Below, piece after piece: positions 11,200-19,650 of a stretch of 64,000 nt of DNA. The position numbers and the translations under genes are program-made. The DNA is from Roseiarcus sp036489975 (lineage in GTDB: Bacteria > Pseudomonadota > Alphaproteobacteria > Rhizobiales > Beijerinckiaceae). The notes beneath the pieces were generated by a model that was given only the letters and a program-made list of their open reading frames with translations, was not told the DNA's origin and made no database searches. Numbering within the stretch: position 1 is the stretch's first letter; each line of letters opens with the position of its first letter. The stretch is from assembly GCA_036489975.1 (NCBI GenBank), contig DASXES010000095.1:1-64000 (forward strand). Direction: 5' to 3'.

Positions 11200-12225
11200 C
11201 TAAGCGCCAAGGCCGAGCGCGCGCATGTTCGCGGCGCTGCGGCGGATCATGTCGAGTTCGTAGTCGGTGATCGCGTGATCCTCGCCGCGCTCCCAGGGCG
11301 TGCGAGAGTCCGCATCGTCCGCGAGGCGATTGACCCTCGCGGCGGCTAGGCAGGCGGCGAGGGCGGGCGCGGACTTCGGCGGGTAGAAATTCCACCATTC
11401 GGGCCGCAGAAGCCGCACGTGCCGCGCCTCGAGCGCGCCCGGCTCGAGAACGGCGTTGAGCTTCCGGCCATGCCCCGCCACGATGTCGAGCATGGCCGCC
11501 ATAGGCACGGCGCCGTCGCCGATGGCGCAGCGCACCAGGCGATAGCCCTCGTCCGTGAACTGCACGCGGTAGTCCTTGAGATGCACATGCCGCACATGAG
11601 GCGCGACGCGGGCGACAAAATCGAGCGGCGCCTCAGCGACCGGAAACGTGTTGCCGGTGTCGAGGCAAATTCCGACGCCGCGGGTCGTCTCGCAAAATTC
11701 TGCGAGCTCGTCGCTGCCGAAGTCCTGATGATTCTCGATCGCCAGCACCCGGCCTTCGTCGGCGGCGCGTGGGCCGCGGTCAGCGAGCGCGGCGCGAACC
11801 TCGGCGACAAGGTCTTTCCATTTGTCGCCCAGCGCATGACGGTCGCCACACAATACCGTCGTCAGGCCGTGACGGATGACCTTGGCGTCGAGAAGCCGGG
11901 CCGAGCGCAGCGCGCTCTCGAACGGCCCCATCATCAACCCGGAGCTGACGATCGGAGTCATGCTTAAGGCCGCGAGCCGGTCGCGCAAAGCGCGCAGCTC
12001 ATCGTCGCTCAGCGCGCGAAGCCATGGGTCGTAGATCTCGAGGACCTTCGCGCCGAGCTCGGTCGCAATGGCGATGAAGCCTTCGAGGCCGGCGCCCTTC
12101 GGATTGGCGCGCGGCCCGCCCGCGCCCTGAAGCCCCAGATGATAGGTGAGGCCGTAAGGATTGAGGCCGAAGGCGAAGCTCTGTCCGCGCGCCTCCGGCT
12201 GAAGCGTCTTGACCGTTTCGTTCAT
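11200..12225 (-). CDS. Sugar phosphate isomerase/epimerase family TIM-barrel protein
   Basis: Xylose-isomerase-like TIM barrel (AP_endonuc_2 family), 341 aa. Metal-ligand type motifs include LAIENHQDFGSDE (Glu and His), GICLDTGNTF (Asp), HVRHVHLKDY (His) and AVLEPGALE (Glu), giving the usual Glu/Asp/His/Glu metal site. Members isomerise or epimerise free sugars, keto-acids or inositols in the cytoplasm. The start overlaps the SDR 3 stop (ATGA), so it is translationally coupled inside the operon. The specific reaction cannot be assigned. Confidence 0.85.
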   Translation of the reverse strand: MNETVKTLQPEARGQSFAFGLNPYGLTYHLGLQGAGGPRANPKGAGLEGFIAIATELGAKVLEIYDPWLRALSDDELRALRDRLAALSMTPIVSSGLMMGPFESALRSARLLDAKVIRHGLTTVLCGDRHALGDKWKDLVAEVRAALADRGPRAADEGRVLAIENHQDFGSDELAEFCETTRGVGICLDTGNTFPVAEAPLDFVARVAPHVRHVHLKDYRVQFTDEGYRLVRCAIGDGAVPMAAMLDIVAGHGRKLNAVLEPGALEARHVRLLRPEWWNFYPPKSAPALAACLAAARVNRLADDADSRTPWERGEDHAITDYELDMIRRSAANMRALGLGA

Positions 12226-12983
12226 CTTAAGCCCGCATCGACGGTGATCGACTGCTTGGTGACCATGCGGCTGTCGTCGGCGGCGAGAAAGAGCGCCATG
12301 CGCGCGATGTCCTCGCCGATGAGCGTCGACCTGATGGCCTGGCGCTGGACGATCCCGTCAATCGATTCCGGCGTCTTGTACCACAGCCGCCGTTGCCGAT
12401 CGGTCATGACCGCGCCCGGCTCGATCGCGTTCACGCGAATGTTATCCAAGCCGAACGCCCGCGCCAGCGCATGGGTGAGGCCCAGGACGCCTGCCTTGGC
12501 GGTGGAATAAGCCGGCATCTCGGCCGCTCCTCGCCAGGCGATCGATGAGAGATTGATGATCGAGCCGAAGCCCAGTTCGCGCATCTGCGGGTGGACGGCC
12601 TGGGCCGCAAAAAAATGATGGCGCAGATTGACGTTCTGGGCGCGGTCCCAGTAGTCGGCGGTCACATCGGCGACCGCATGGCGCTCGTCGTTGGCCGCGT
12701 TATTGACCAGGACCGCGATCGGTCCGAGCCGCGCACGCACTTCCGCGATGGCGGCCTGCAGCGCCGGAATGTCGGTCACGTCGCACTCAAGAAAGAGCGC
12801 CGTCCCGCCCGCGGCAATCATCTCTGCGGCGATGGCTTCGCCTTCTGCGCGCTGGACGTCGACAAAAGCGACATGCGCGTGATTGGCCGCGAAGGCGCGC
12901 ACGATGTCGGCGCCGATGCCGGTCGCGCCGCCGCTGACGAACACATTGCGTCCGGCGAGGCTCGGATAGGTGGTGAAAGTCAA
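12222..12983 (-). CDS. SDR-family oxidoreductase (operon SDR 3)
   Basis: Classical SDR, 253 aa. Cofactor motif SGGATGIG (17-24), FVDVQ after beta 2 (Asp, NAD type), VLVNNAAND (NNAG variant), catalytic Ser in LSSIAWRG and YSTAK, VNAIEPGAV, and a C-terminal ITVDAGL. It overlaps the ATPase stop upstream and the TIM-barrel start downstream by four bases each. Related enzymes oxidise galactose, arabinose, fucose or xylose to lactones, but the sequence alone does not say which. Confidence 0.88.
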   Translation of the reverse strand: MTFTTYPSLAGRNVFVSGGATGIGADIVRAFAANHAHVAFVDVQRAEGEAIAAEMIAAGGTALFLECDVTDIPALQAAIAEVRARLGPIAVLVNNAANDERHAVADVTADYWDRAQNVNLRHHFFAAQAVHPQMRELGFGSIINLSSIAWRGAAEMPAYSTAKAGVLGLTHALARAFGLDNIRVNAIEPGAVMTDRQRRLWYKTPESIDGIVQRQAIRSTLIGEDIARMALFLAADDSRMVTKQSITVDAGLR

Positions 12984-14104
12984 GCGGCGACCTGCGGAAT
13001 GAGGGCTTGCGTTTCAGGATCGAACAGGCACGCGTGGCTCATGTCGATCCCGAGCGGCAACAGTTCGCCGAGGCGAGGCGCGCCGTCCGGGTCGAAGCGC
13101 CCGACGATCTCCTGCTCGCCGACCTTCAAGACCGCATGAGTTTCGGCGCCGGTCGGCTCGACCACTTCGACGGGCGCGGTCAGCATCGCAAGCCCCGCCT
13201 TCTGCGCCTTCAGGCCCGGATCGTAGCGGAACAGGTGCTCGGGCCGCACCCCCAGCACCACCTTGCCGTTCGCGGGCACAGATGCGGGGGTTTGCGGCAG
13301 CTGCAGCGTCGCTGTTTCGCCGCCCGCAAGAGCGATCGCGACCGCCGGGCGTCCGCCGAGCTTGGTGAAAACGCCGGGGATGAAATTCATCGACGGCGAG
13401 CCCATGAAGCCGGCGACGAACATGTTGGCGGGGCGGTCGTAGACGGCCTGCGGCTCGTCGAACTGCTGGATCGAGCCCTGGTGCATGACGGCGATGCGGG
13501 AAGCGAGCGTCATCGCCTCGATCTGGTCGTGGGTGACATAGATGGTGGTCTTGCCGACCCTCAGGTGGAGCTTCTTGATCTCGGTGCGCATGTCGACGCG
13601 CAGCTTGGCGTCGAGATTGGACAAAGGCTCGTCAAACAGAAAGAGTTTCGGATCGCGCACGAGCGCGCGCCCCATGGCGACGCGCTGGCGCTGCCCGCCC
13701 GACAACTGGCCGGGCTTGCGGTTGAGCAGCGGCTCGATCTGCAGGAGCGAAGCGACGCGCTTGATCGCGGCGTCCTGCTCAGGCTTGGGCACGCCGCGGC
13801 TCTCCATGCCAAAGGTCATGTTCTGGCGTGCGGTCATCGTCGGGTAGAGCGCATAGGACTGGAACACCATGGCGATGTCGCGGTCCTTGGGCGCGACCGA
13901 ATTGACCAGCGTTCCGTCGATGCGGATCTCGCCCTGGCTCACGCTCTCGAGGCCCGCGATCATCGCGAGCAGCGTCGACTTGCCGCAGCCGGACGGACCG
14001 ACGAGCGCGACGAACTCGCCCGTCTGCGCCTCGAGATCGATTCCCTTGAGGACCTCGACCGCGCCGAAACGCTTGAAGAGCCGCGAGATGGTCAGGGTCG
14101 CCAT
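12980..14104 (-). CDS. Carbohydrate ABC transporter ATP-binding protein (MalK/UgpC-like)
   Basis: ATPase of the CUT1 carbohydrate importer, 374 aa. Walker A GPSGCGKST, Q-loop VFQSYALYPTMT, signature LSGGQRQRVAMGRAL, Walker B LFLFDEPLSNLDAKLR and H-loop VTHDQIEAM are all intact. The C-terminal part (from about residue 240) is a TOBE/MOP regulatory domain (VVLGVRPEHL). It is encoded between the permease genes upstream (10-base gap) and SDR 3 downstream (overlap), which ties the transporter to the catabolic enzymes. Confidence 0.93.
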   Translation of the reverse strand: MATLTISRLFKRFGAVEVLKGIDLEAQTGEFVALVGPSGCGKSTLLAMIAGLESVSQGEIRIDGTLVNSVAPKDRDIAMVFQSYALYPTMTARQNMTFGMESRGVPKPEQDAAIKRVASLLQIEPLLNRKPGQLSGGQRQRVAMGRALVRDPKLFLFDEPLSNLDAKLRVDMRTEIKKLHLRVGKTTIYVTHDQIEAMTLASRIAVMHQGSIQQFDEPQAVYDRPANMFVAGFMGSPSMNFIPGVFTKLGGRPAVAIALAGGETATLQLPQTPASVPANGKVVLGVRPEHLFRYDPGLKAQKAGLAMLTAPVEVVEPTGAETHAVLKVGEQEIVGRFDPDGAPRLGELLPLGIDMSHACLFDPETQALIPQVAA

Positions 14105-14114
14105 GGTCGCTCGC

Positions 14115-15017
14115 TCATTTGATGGCGCCCTGGGTCAGTCCGCGGACGAAATATTTGCCGCCGAAGAGATAGATCAGGAGCGGCGGAATGGCGCCGATCA
14201 TCACCGCCGCGCTCGCGACATCGTAGGGATGGGCGTTCATCTGGCTGGTCGCCAGCGCGACCAGCGCCGCGGTGATCGGCTGCTGGGTTCCGCCGGTGAA
14301 CACGACGCCGAACAGAAATTCGTTCCAGATGCCGGTGAACTGCCAGATCACGGTGACAATGAGGATCGGAGGCGACAGGGGCAGGATGATCTTGAAAAAG
14401 ATGCGCCAGAAGCCGGCGCCGTCGATGCGGGCCGCCTTGATCAGGTCGTCGGGGATGTTGATGTAATAATTGCGGCAGAACAGCGTGGTGAACGACAGGC
14501 CCTGGATCACGTGCACCAGAATGAGGCCGTAGACGGAGTTGGAGAGGCGCAACGCGCCGAGGATATAGGCCCAGGGCAGGAGCGCGACCTGGCCCGGCAT
14601 GAAAACGCCGAGCACGATGCACACGAACAGCGTCTCCGATCCCGGAAAGCGCCATTTCGAGAGGACATAGCCGTTGAGCGCGCCGATCAGCGTCGAGGCG
14701 ATCGTCGCCGGGATCGTCATGTAGAGCGAGTTGAAGAAGTTGCGCTTGATGCCTTCGCAGGTGCCGGCGACGCAATAATGCGCCCACGCCTGCGGCCAGG
14801 CCTTGAGCGAGAAGCTGTGCGGCAAGGCGATCAGCCCGTTCTGGGTGATCTCGGGCAATTCGCGGAACGAATTGGCGACGACGACGAACAGCGGCAGCAG
14901 ATAGATCAGCGCGAACACGCCGAGGAAGGCGTAGATCGCGACCCGCCGCAAGGCGAAGCGGAGGCTCTCGCCGCGCGCCTGCGAATCGAGCGCAAGATCG
15001 AGGGTCGCGTCAACCAT
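14115..15017 (-). CDS. Carbohydrate ABC transporter permease (MalG-like)
   Basis: Inner-membrane permease of the CUT1 importer, 300 aa from ATG 15017. The frame is open 14 codons further upstream, but 15017 gives only an 8-base overlap with the other permease. Six hydrophobic segments; the conserved EAA loop that docks on the ATPase is visible as AARIDGAGFWRIFFKIILPL. The motif RNYYINIPDDLIKAA just before it is typical of the MalG group. Co-transcribed with the MalF-like partner upstream and the ATPase downstream. Confidence 0.9.
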   Translation of the reverse strand: MVDATLDLALDSQARGESLRFALRRVAIYAFLGVFALIYLLPLFVVVANSFRELPEITQNGLIALPHSFSLKAWPQAWAHYCVAGTCEGIKRNFFNSLYMTIPATIASTLIGALNGYVLSKWRFPGSETLFVCIVLGVFMPGQVALLPWAYILGALRLSNSVYGLILVHVIQGLSFTTLFCRNYYINIPDDLIKAARIDGAGFWRIFFKIILPLSPPILIVTVIWQFTGIWNEFLFGVVFTGGTQQPITAALVALATSQMNAHPYDVASAAVMIGAIPPLLIYLFGGKYFVRGLTQGAIK

Positions 15018-15951
15018 GGGCCGCCTCGCGGCGCGAACGCCAGACCGTCCATAGCGCATAAGGCACGAGCACGACCGCGAGCGCGAGCAGCATCATGATC
15101 GAGGCGGCCGCGCCGACGGCGATCTCGCCGCGCTGAAACATGAGGTCGTAGACGTAGTTCGCCGGAAAGGTCGTCGATATGCCGGGGCCCCCTTGAGTCA
15201 GCGCGACCACCAGATCGAAGGTCTTGATGGCGAACTGCAGCAGCACGACCGCAACCGCGACGAAGATCGGCGCGATCGAGGGCAGGATCACCTTTCGGTA
15301 GATGCGTGCCGGGCCCGCGCCGTCAATCTGCGCCGCCTTGATGAGGTCGGGATCGACCGAGCGCAAACCGGCGAGCAAAAGGGCCATGGCGAAACCGGAC
15401 GACTGCCAGATCCCCGTCGCGATGATCGCGTAGATCGCCGTGTTCCGGTTCGTGGTCAGGCGGAAGGTGAAATCGTGCCAGCCGAGACTGCGCACCAGAA
15501 ATTCAATGCCCGCGTCGGGGCTATAGAGCCAGCTCCACACCACGCCGGTGACCACGAACGACACCGCGAGCGGATAGAGAAAGATCGTCCGCCATATCGC
15601 TTCGCCGCGCACGCGCTGATCGATGGCGATGGCGAGCGCGAGACCGACCGCAAGCGACAGGACGACATAGAAGGCGCTGAAATAGAAAAGATTGCCGTAA
15701 GCGATCTTCCAGCGCGCGTTCGACCAGAGATCGAAATAGGGTTTCAGGCCGACAAATCTGTAGGTCGGCAGCATCGTGCTGTTGGACATCGAGATGTAGA
15801 GCGTCCACAGCGTAAAGCCGAACACATAGACGAGGCTCGCGAAAGCGCCGGGCGCGATCGCCAGCCTTGGAGTCCAGGCTCCCAGTTTTTCGCGCAAGGC
15901 CGGTTTCGTCTGGATGGCCTGGTTCGCGCTCAGGGCGTTCGACATGGGCAT
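15010..15951 (-). CDS. Carbohydrate ABC transporter permease (MalF-like)
   Basis: Inner-membrane permease, 313 aa, six hydrophobic segments. The EAA loop reads AAQIDGAGPARIYRKVILPS, preceded by RSVDPDLIK. It pairs with the MalG-like subunit and overlaps its start by 8 bases. Sixty-five bases separate it from the binding-protein gene upstream; that gap contains GC-rich imperfect repeats but no clear terminator. Confidence 0.9.
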   Translation of the reverse strand: MPMSNALSANQAIQTKPALREKLGAWTPRLAIAPGAFASLVYVFGFTLWTLYISMSNSTMLPTYRFVGLKPYFDLWSNARWKIAYGNLFYFSAFYVVLSLAVGLALAIAIDQRVRGEAIWRTIFLYPLAVSFVVTGVVWSWLYSPDAGIEFLVRSLGWHDFTFRLTTNRNTAIYAIIATGIWQSSGFAMALLLAGLRSVDPDLIKAAQIDGAGPARIYRKVILPSIAPIFVAVAVVLLQFAIKTFDLVVALTQGGPGISTTFPANYVYDLMFQRGEIAVGAAASIMMLLALAVVLVPYALWTVWRSRREAAHG

Positions 15952-16016
15952 GCGTTCAACCGCACGAGCAGAGCGGGCCGCGCGACTGAGGCGCCGCGCG
16001 ACCGAGCCCGAGCTGT

Positions 16017-17279
16017 TTACTTCTGCGCGTCGACGGCGTCCGCCATGGCGTTGGCGGCTTCTTCCGGGGTCGTTTTCGGGTTGTTGACGAAGGCCGTGAT
16101 CGTGTCGAGCATCGCGCCGCGATATTTCTGCAGGACCGTCATGTTGTGGGCCATCGAGCGCACCAGCGTTCCATCGGCGATCGAGGCCTGCAAGGCCTTC
16201 AGCGACTGCTGCTGGCAGGGATTGAAATCCTTGAGATCGATGTCGAGGCGAGCGGGAATCGAGCCCTTGGCCTCATTGAACACAGTCTGGAACTTCGGCG
16301 ACATGATGAGCTGCGCAAGCAGCGTCTGGCCAGCGACGTAGTCAGGGTCCTTCTGCTTGAAGAAGACGACCGAGTCCGAATTGAGGATGAAGCCGGGCTT
16401 GCCCCAGTCGGTCGGCGCCTGCCCGCACTGGTAGTCCTGGGGCGTTTTCAGTCCGGCCGCGGTGAAGATGCCGATCTGCCAGTCGCCCATGATCATGAAC
16501 GCGGCCTGACCCTTGGCGATCATGCTGGTCGCGGTGTTGTAGTCGCGCCCCGCGATGCCGGGATCCATGTATTTCGACACCATCAGGCGCATCTGCGCGA
16601 ACGCCTTGACCATGTCGGGCGAGCGCATCGCCTTGGTGTCGCCCTCGACGAAGGCCTTACGGAACAGGTCGATGTTCTGCCCGTAGACCACCACCTCGAA
16701 CGTCGTCGCGTCGGTCCAGTCCTGACTGAAATGGGCGAGGCAGATGAGATGGGCCGCGATCGCCTTGTCGCAGTCGGCGTTGAATTCGGCCCAGGTCTTC
16801 GGCAGCTCCTTGACGCCCGCCTGCTCCATCGCCTTGGTCGAGCCCCAGATCCAGTTGATGCGGTGGATGTTCATGGGTACGGCGACCCAGTGGCCGCCCG
16901 GCTTCATCACCGGCAGGAGTTCGGGGGCGACGACCTTGTCCCAGCCTTCCTTGTTGGCGAGTTCGTCGAGGTTGGCTGTCATGCCGGTTTCGTTCCACTC
17001 GGCGATTTCCGGCCCCTTGAGCTGCACGGCGGGCGGCGCGTTGCCCGCGACGACGTCGGCGCGCAATTTGGCCAGCGTGTTGGCGGTGTGGCCGGCGATC
17101 GAGGTCTGCTCCCACTTGCCGCCGGCCGCGGTGAACATCTCGCCGAGCTTGGCGATCGCGGCCGCGTCGGAGCCCTCGGACCACTGGCTGAGAAGATTTG
17201 TCTTGGGTTCGGCCTGCGCCGCAGTCGCCACCGCGGCGGAGACAAGGGCGGCTGCGAGCGCCGCCTTGATCGTGAGCAT
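16017..17279 (-). CDS. Carbohydrate ABC transporter substrate-binding protein (CUT1 type)
   Basis: Extracellular solute-binding protein family 1, 420 aa from ATG 17279, chosen because GGGAGAA lies 3 bases before it and the protein then begins with a signal peptide (MLTIKAALAAALVSAAVATAAQA). Body motifs include LLSQWSEGSDAAAIAKL, MNIHRINWIWGSTKAM and AAFMIMGDWQIGIF (the last is the usual GKAAM.xGDW element). First gene of the minus-strand catabolic operon. Substrate unknown; the absence of a lipobox and the length suggest a free periplasmic protein. Confidence 0.9.
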   Translation of the reverse strand: MLTIKAALAAALVSAAVATAAQAEPKTNLLSQWSEGSDAAAIAKLGEMFTAAGGKWEQTSIAGHTANTLAKLRADVVAGNAPPAVQLKGPEIAEWNETGMTANLDELANKEGWDKVVAPELLPVMKPGGHWVAVPMNIHRINWIWGSTKAMEQAGVKELPKTWAEFNADCDKAIAAHLICLAHFSQDWTDATTFEVVVYGQNIDLFRKAFVEGDTKAMRSPDMVKAFAQMRLMVSKYMDPGIAGRDYNTATSMIAKGQAAFMIMGDWQIGIFTAAGLKTPQDYQCGQAPTDWGKPGFILNSDSVVFFKQKDPDYVAGQTLLAQLIMSPKFQTVFNEAKGSIPARLDIDLKDFNPCQQQSLKALQASIADGTLVRSMAHNMTVLQKYRGAMLDTITAFVNNPKTTPEEAANAMADAVDAQK

Positions 17280-17471
17280 CGTTTCTCTCCCATGTCCAAG
17301 CCAAGCCGATGGCGGCACCGGCTCAGTCAATCCAGTTTTAATATCTGATTTTTTTTGCCCTCGTCGTCGGGGCGGCCCTCTTTGTAGGTGGGATGGCGGG
17401 CGCCGTCAAACCTCGGAACCGAGCGCGGCGGGCTTCCCGCCAGCGGATCGGCCTGCGTTCTCAACGCGGCG

Positions 17472-17927
17472 TCAGGGGCGCAGCCAGGTCACGAACAAGA
17501 GCACGCCTCCAACAAACAGCGTCGCCATCGCGATCAGATAGGCGCCCTGGAGGGTGACGTTCTTCCAGTAGAGAGTCCGCGACAGGAGCGCGCATTGGAG
17601 AGGCAATTCCTGCGCCTCGAGCGCCGGATCGGCGATGAACTCGAAATCCGCCGGGTTCGCGCCGCGCCAGATCGGGAACCGCTTGCGGCCGACGCGGGGA
17701 TAGCGCGGATAGACGGAGACGAGCAGGTTTAGGAACATGACGATGAACGGCGCCAGGATCACCGGCACGCTCAGATACCAGGGGTACTGAGCGTGAAACT
17801 GAAGAACGGTGCCCATCATGATGGCGACGAACAGCACGGCGATATTCGCCTTGATGTCGCTGAGGCGGATCGAATCGCCGTAGCCTGCGATCAGGTTGCG
17901 CAATTGGGCGTCGCGGTCTCTGGTCAT
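17472..17927 (-). CDS. Three-helix membrane protein, PycTM/DUF5706-like (paralogue 1)
   Basis: 151-aa membrane protein from ATG 17927. Layout: N-terminal amphipathic stretch with the motif SIRLSDIKANIA (residues 19-30), TM1 about 28-44, TM2 about 51-72, a soluble linker of about 55 residues (LPLQCALLSRTLYWKN), and TM3 about 128-148. This order (Asp-x-Lys-Ala before TM1, two helices, soluble loop with a Lys-containing helix, last helix) matches what I know of the Pycsar transmembrane effector domain, but similarity is judged by eye. It is the most divergent of three tandem paralogues and lacks the duplicated upstream repeat. Alternative: uncharacterised membrane family of unrelated role. Confidence 0.6.
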   Translation of the reverse strand: MTRDRDAQLRNLIAGYGDSIRLSDIKANIAVLFVAIMMGTVLQFHAQYPWYLSVPVILAPFIVMFLNLLVSVYPRYPRVGRKRFPIWRGANPADFEFIADPALEAQELPLQCALLSRTLYWKNVTLQGAYLIAMATLFVGGVLLFVTWLRP

Positions 17928-18009
17928 CAGCCGCCCTGCGAGGCAGGCAGCGAGGCGCCTCGGGCGCCGGCCAGCGATGCGTTGCGGCGTCGGACCGAGC
18001 AGGTCACGT

Positions 18010-18483
18010 CTATCGCCCCCTCCCCCCGTGCCAGATGTAAAGAAGCAAGATCGTGCATGCCACAATGCTCGCCATCGCGACAAAAAAGCTGATCCTGATG
18101 TAGAGGGTCTTCCACCACAACAGTTCCGACAGGACCGAGCAGCGCAGTTTCAGCTGCTCAAGCTCGTCCTCGGCCTCAACCACATTGGTGAAATCGGCGG
18201 GTTTGGCGGTGCGCGAGACGACGAAATTCTTGGAGCCACGCTTGGGATAGCGCGGGATCAGCACCGCCAACAGACATATGTACACGATCAGGAACGGCAG
18301 CATCACGAACGCGATCGGCAGGTAGCTCGGAAAGTGCGCGTGATTGCTGAGAACCGGGCCCATCATGAAGGCGACCATCAGGATCGCGATATTGGCCTTG
18401 AAATCGCTCTGCCGGATCGCGTCGGTATAAGCGGCGATCAGGCGGCGATAAGGTTGAGCGGGATCGACGGCGATTTTGTTCAT
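18010..18483 (-). CDS. Three-helix membrane protein, PycTM/DUF5706-like (paralogue 2)
   Basis: 157 aa from ATG 18483. It shares the motif AIRQSDFKANIAILMVAFMM with paralogue 3 nearly letter for letter, then TM2 (about 54-76), IPRYPKRGSKNFVVSR, a loop with EQLKLRCSVLSELLWWKT and a C-terminal TM. Its upstream region carries a 68-base repeat also found before paralogue 3 (66 of 68 bases the same), so gene plus control region were duplicated together. Function unknown; membrane-disrupting effector or signalling protein is an inference from the PycTM resemblance. Confidence 0.6.
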   Translation of the reverse strand: MNKIAVDPAQPYRRLIAAYTDAIRQSDFKANIAILMVAFMMGPVLSNHAHFPSYLPIAFVMLPFLIVYICLLAVLIPRYPKRGSKNFVVSRTAKPADFTNVVEAEDELEQLKLRCSVLSELLWWKTLYIRISFFVAMASIVACTILLLYIWHGGRGR

Positions 18484-18546
18484 CCGACAGTGGGACGCTC
18501 CCCAGGTCCGGCTGGCGGACGGACCTATCCGCGCCGGTCCCCCGGC

Positions 18547-18614
18547 CCCCCGAAGTCCTTCGGCTCGACTTGGCGTGAACTGCGACGGCCTGTCAAGATC
18601 GGTTGAATTTCGGC
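18547..18614 (-). repeat. Duplicated promoter-region repeat, copy A
   Basis: 68-base segment 64 bases upstream of paralogue 2, matching 19204-19271 with two mismatches. On the minus strand it contains TTGACA (18596-18591), a possible -35 box, and the palindrome CCGAAG-TC-CTTCGG (18550-18563), a possible operator. The palindrome is identical in both copies. Confidence 0.75.
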
Positions 18615-18677
18615 TTTCGACGCGGCCGGAGCCGGCGGTCAAGCGCGCCGGGCGACCCCCGCCCCGCGCGCCTAGAA

Positions 18678-19139
18678 TCATCTGAATGCGGCGTAGAGAA
18701 GCAGAACCATGGTCAAGAACACGCAAAGGATCGACACAACGAAGCTGACGCGGATGCACTGCGTCTTCCACCAGAGAATGTCGGACAGCACCGCGCAAGT
18801 GAGCTTCAACTGGTCGAGGTCGTCTCCGGTCCGGGCGACGGTCTCGAAATCCGCGGGCGTCAGGTTGCGGGCGACGAGGAAGCTCTTGGCGCCACGCTTG
18901 GGGTAGCGCGGAATGAGCACCATGAACAACGATAAATAGACGATCAGAAAGGGCAGCAGCACGAGCTGGACCGACAGGTAACGCGGAAAGTCCGTGTAAT
19001 TCCAGAGAACCGAACCCATCATGAAGGCGACGAAAAGGAACGCGATATTGGCCTTGAAATCGCTCTGCCGGATCGCGTCGGTATAGCCGGCGATCAGGCT
19101 ACGGTAAGGTTGAGTGGGATCGGCGGCGATCTTGTTCAT
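18678..19139 (-). CDS. Three-helix membrane protein, PycTM/DUF5706-like (paralogue 3)
   Basis: 153 aa from ATG 19139. Motif DAIRQSDFKANIAFLFVAFM (residues 21-40), TM1 about 32-48, TM2 about 54-76, IPRYPKRGAKSFLVARN, loop LDQLKLTCAVLSDILWWKT with Lys125, and TM3 about 130-150. Closest to paralogue 2. First of the triplet in transcription order; each gene has its own spacing of roughly 80-200 bases and paralogues 2 and 3 carry the same upstream repeat, so each may have its own promoter. No nucleotide cyclase adjoins, which a canonical Pycsar locus would have. Confidence 0.6.
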   Translation of the reverse strand: MNKIAADPTQPYRSLIAGYTDAIRQSDFKANIAFLFVAFMMGSVLWNYTDFPRYLSVQLVLLPFLIVYLSLFMVLIPRYPKRGAKSFLVARNLTPADFETVARTGDDLDQLKLTCAVLSDILWWKTQCIRVSFVVSILCVFLTMVLLLYAAFR

Positions 19140-19203
19140 CCGCGGTCGGACGCTCCACAAGGCGGCTGCGGACAGGGCTCAACCGCGCCAGTCCTGGCCC
19201 CAA

Positions 19204-19271
19204 CCCCCGAAGTCCTTCGGCTCGACTTGGCGTGAACTGTGACTGCCTGTCAAGATCGGTTGAATTTCGGC
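19204..19271 (-). repeat. Duplicated promoter-region repeat, copy B
   Basis: 68-base segment 65 bases upstream of paralogue 3, the partner of 18547-18614. Contains TTGACA on the minus strand (19253-19248) and the palindrome CCGAAG-TC-CTTCGG at 19207-19220. The equal spacing to both start codons supports a shared regulatory function. Confidence 0.75.
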
Positions 19272-19314
19272 GCTTCGGCGTGGCCAGAAGCCACTGCTCA
19301 AGCGTTCGGCTCGA

Positions 19315-19560
19315 TCAGAAGCCGTAGAACTCGCGGCGTAGCGCGTTCTCGTAGAGGCGCTTCCGGTAATCGACTTCCCTATGCAATTTGTGCTCGCGGA
19401 AATGGGCGGCCTCCCACTGATCGAGCTCGGCGACGTTATGGTTGCCCGAGGCAAGCGTCTCCTCCTTCCGGATGGCTGCCACCCAGTCATCCACCGCCGC
19501 CTTGTACTCGGCCTGCAACTGGTCCAGTTCCTGCCGAAGATCCGCCGAGATATCCGTCAT
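19315..19560 (-). CDS. Small charged helical protein
   Basis: 81 aa from ATG 19560, preceded by GAGGGAAACCC. Almost entirely helical and charged: LRQELDQLQAEYKAAVDDWV, then a conserved-looking ELDQWEAAHFREHKLHREVD segment. It probably forms a coiled coil. No domain recognised. It lies 90 bases downstream of the cyclic-nucleotide-binding protein gene and 176 upstream of paralogue 3, all on the minus strand, so it may share their transcript. Confidence 0.65.
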   Translation of the reverse strand: MTDISADLRQELDQLQAEYKAAVDDWVAAIRKEETLASGNHNVAELDQWEAAHFREHKLHREVDYRKRLYENALRREFYGF

Positions 19561-19650
19561 GGGTTTCCCTCGCTTCACTTCGATTAAAGTCGCCTTGTGA
19601 AGGATGGATGACATGAGGGACGATCGTCGGGCGCATGCGCCCAGGGGAAT

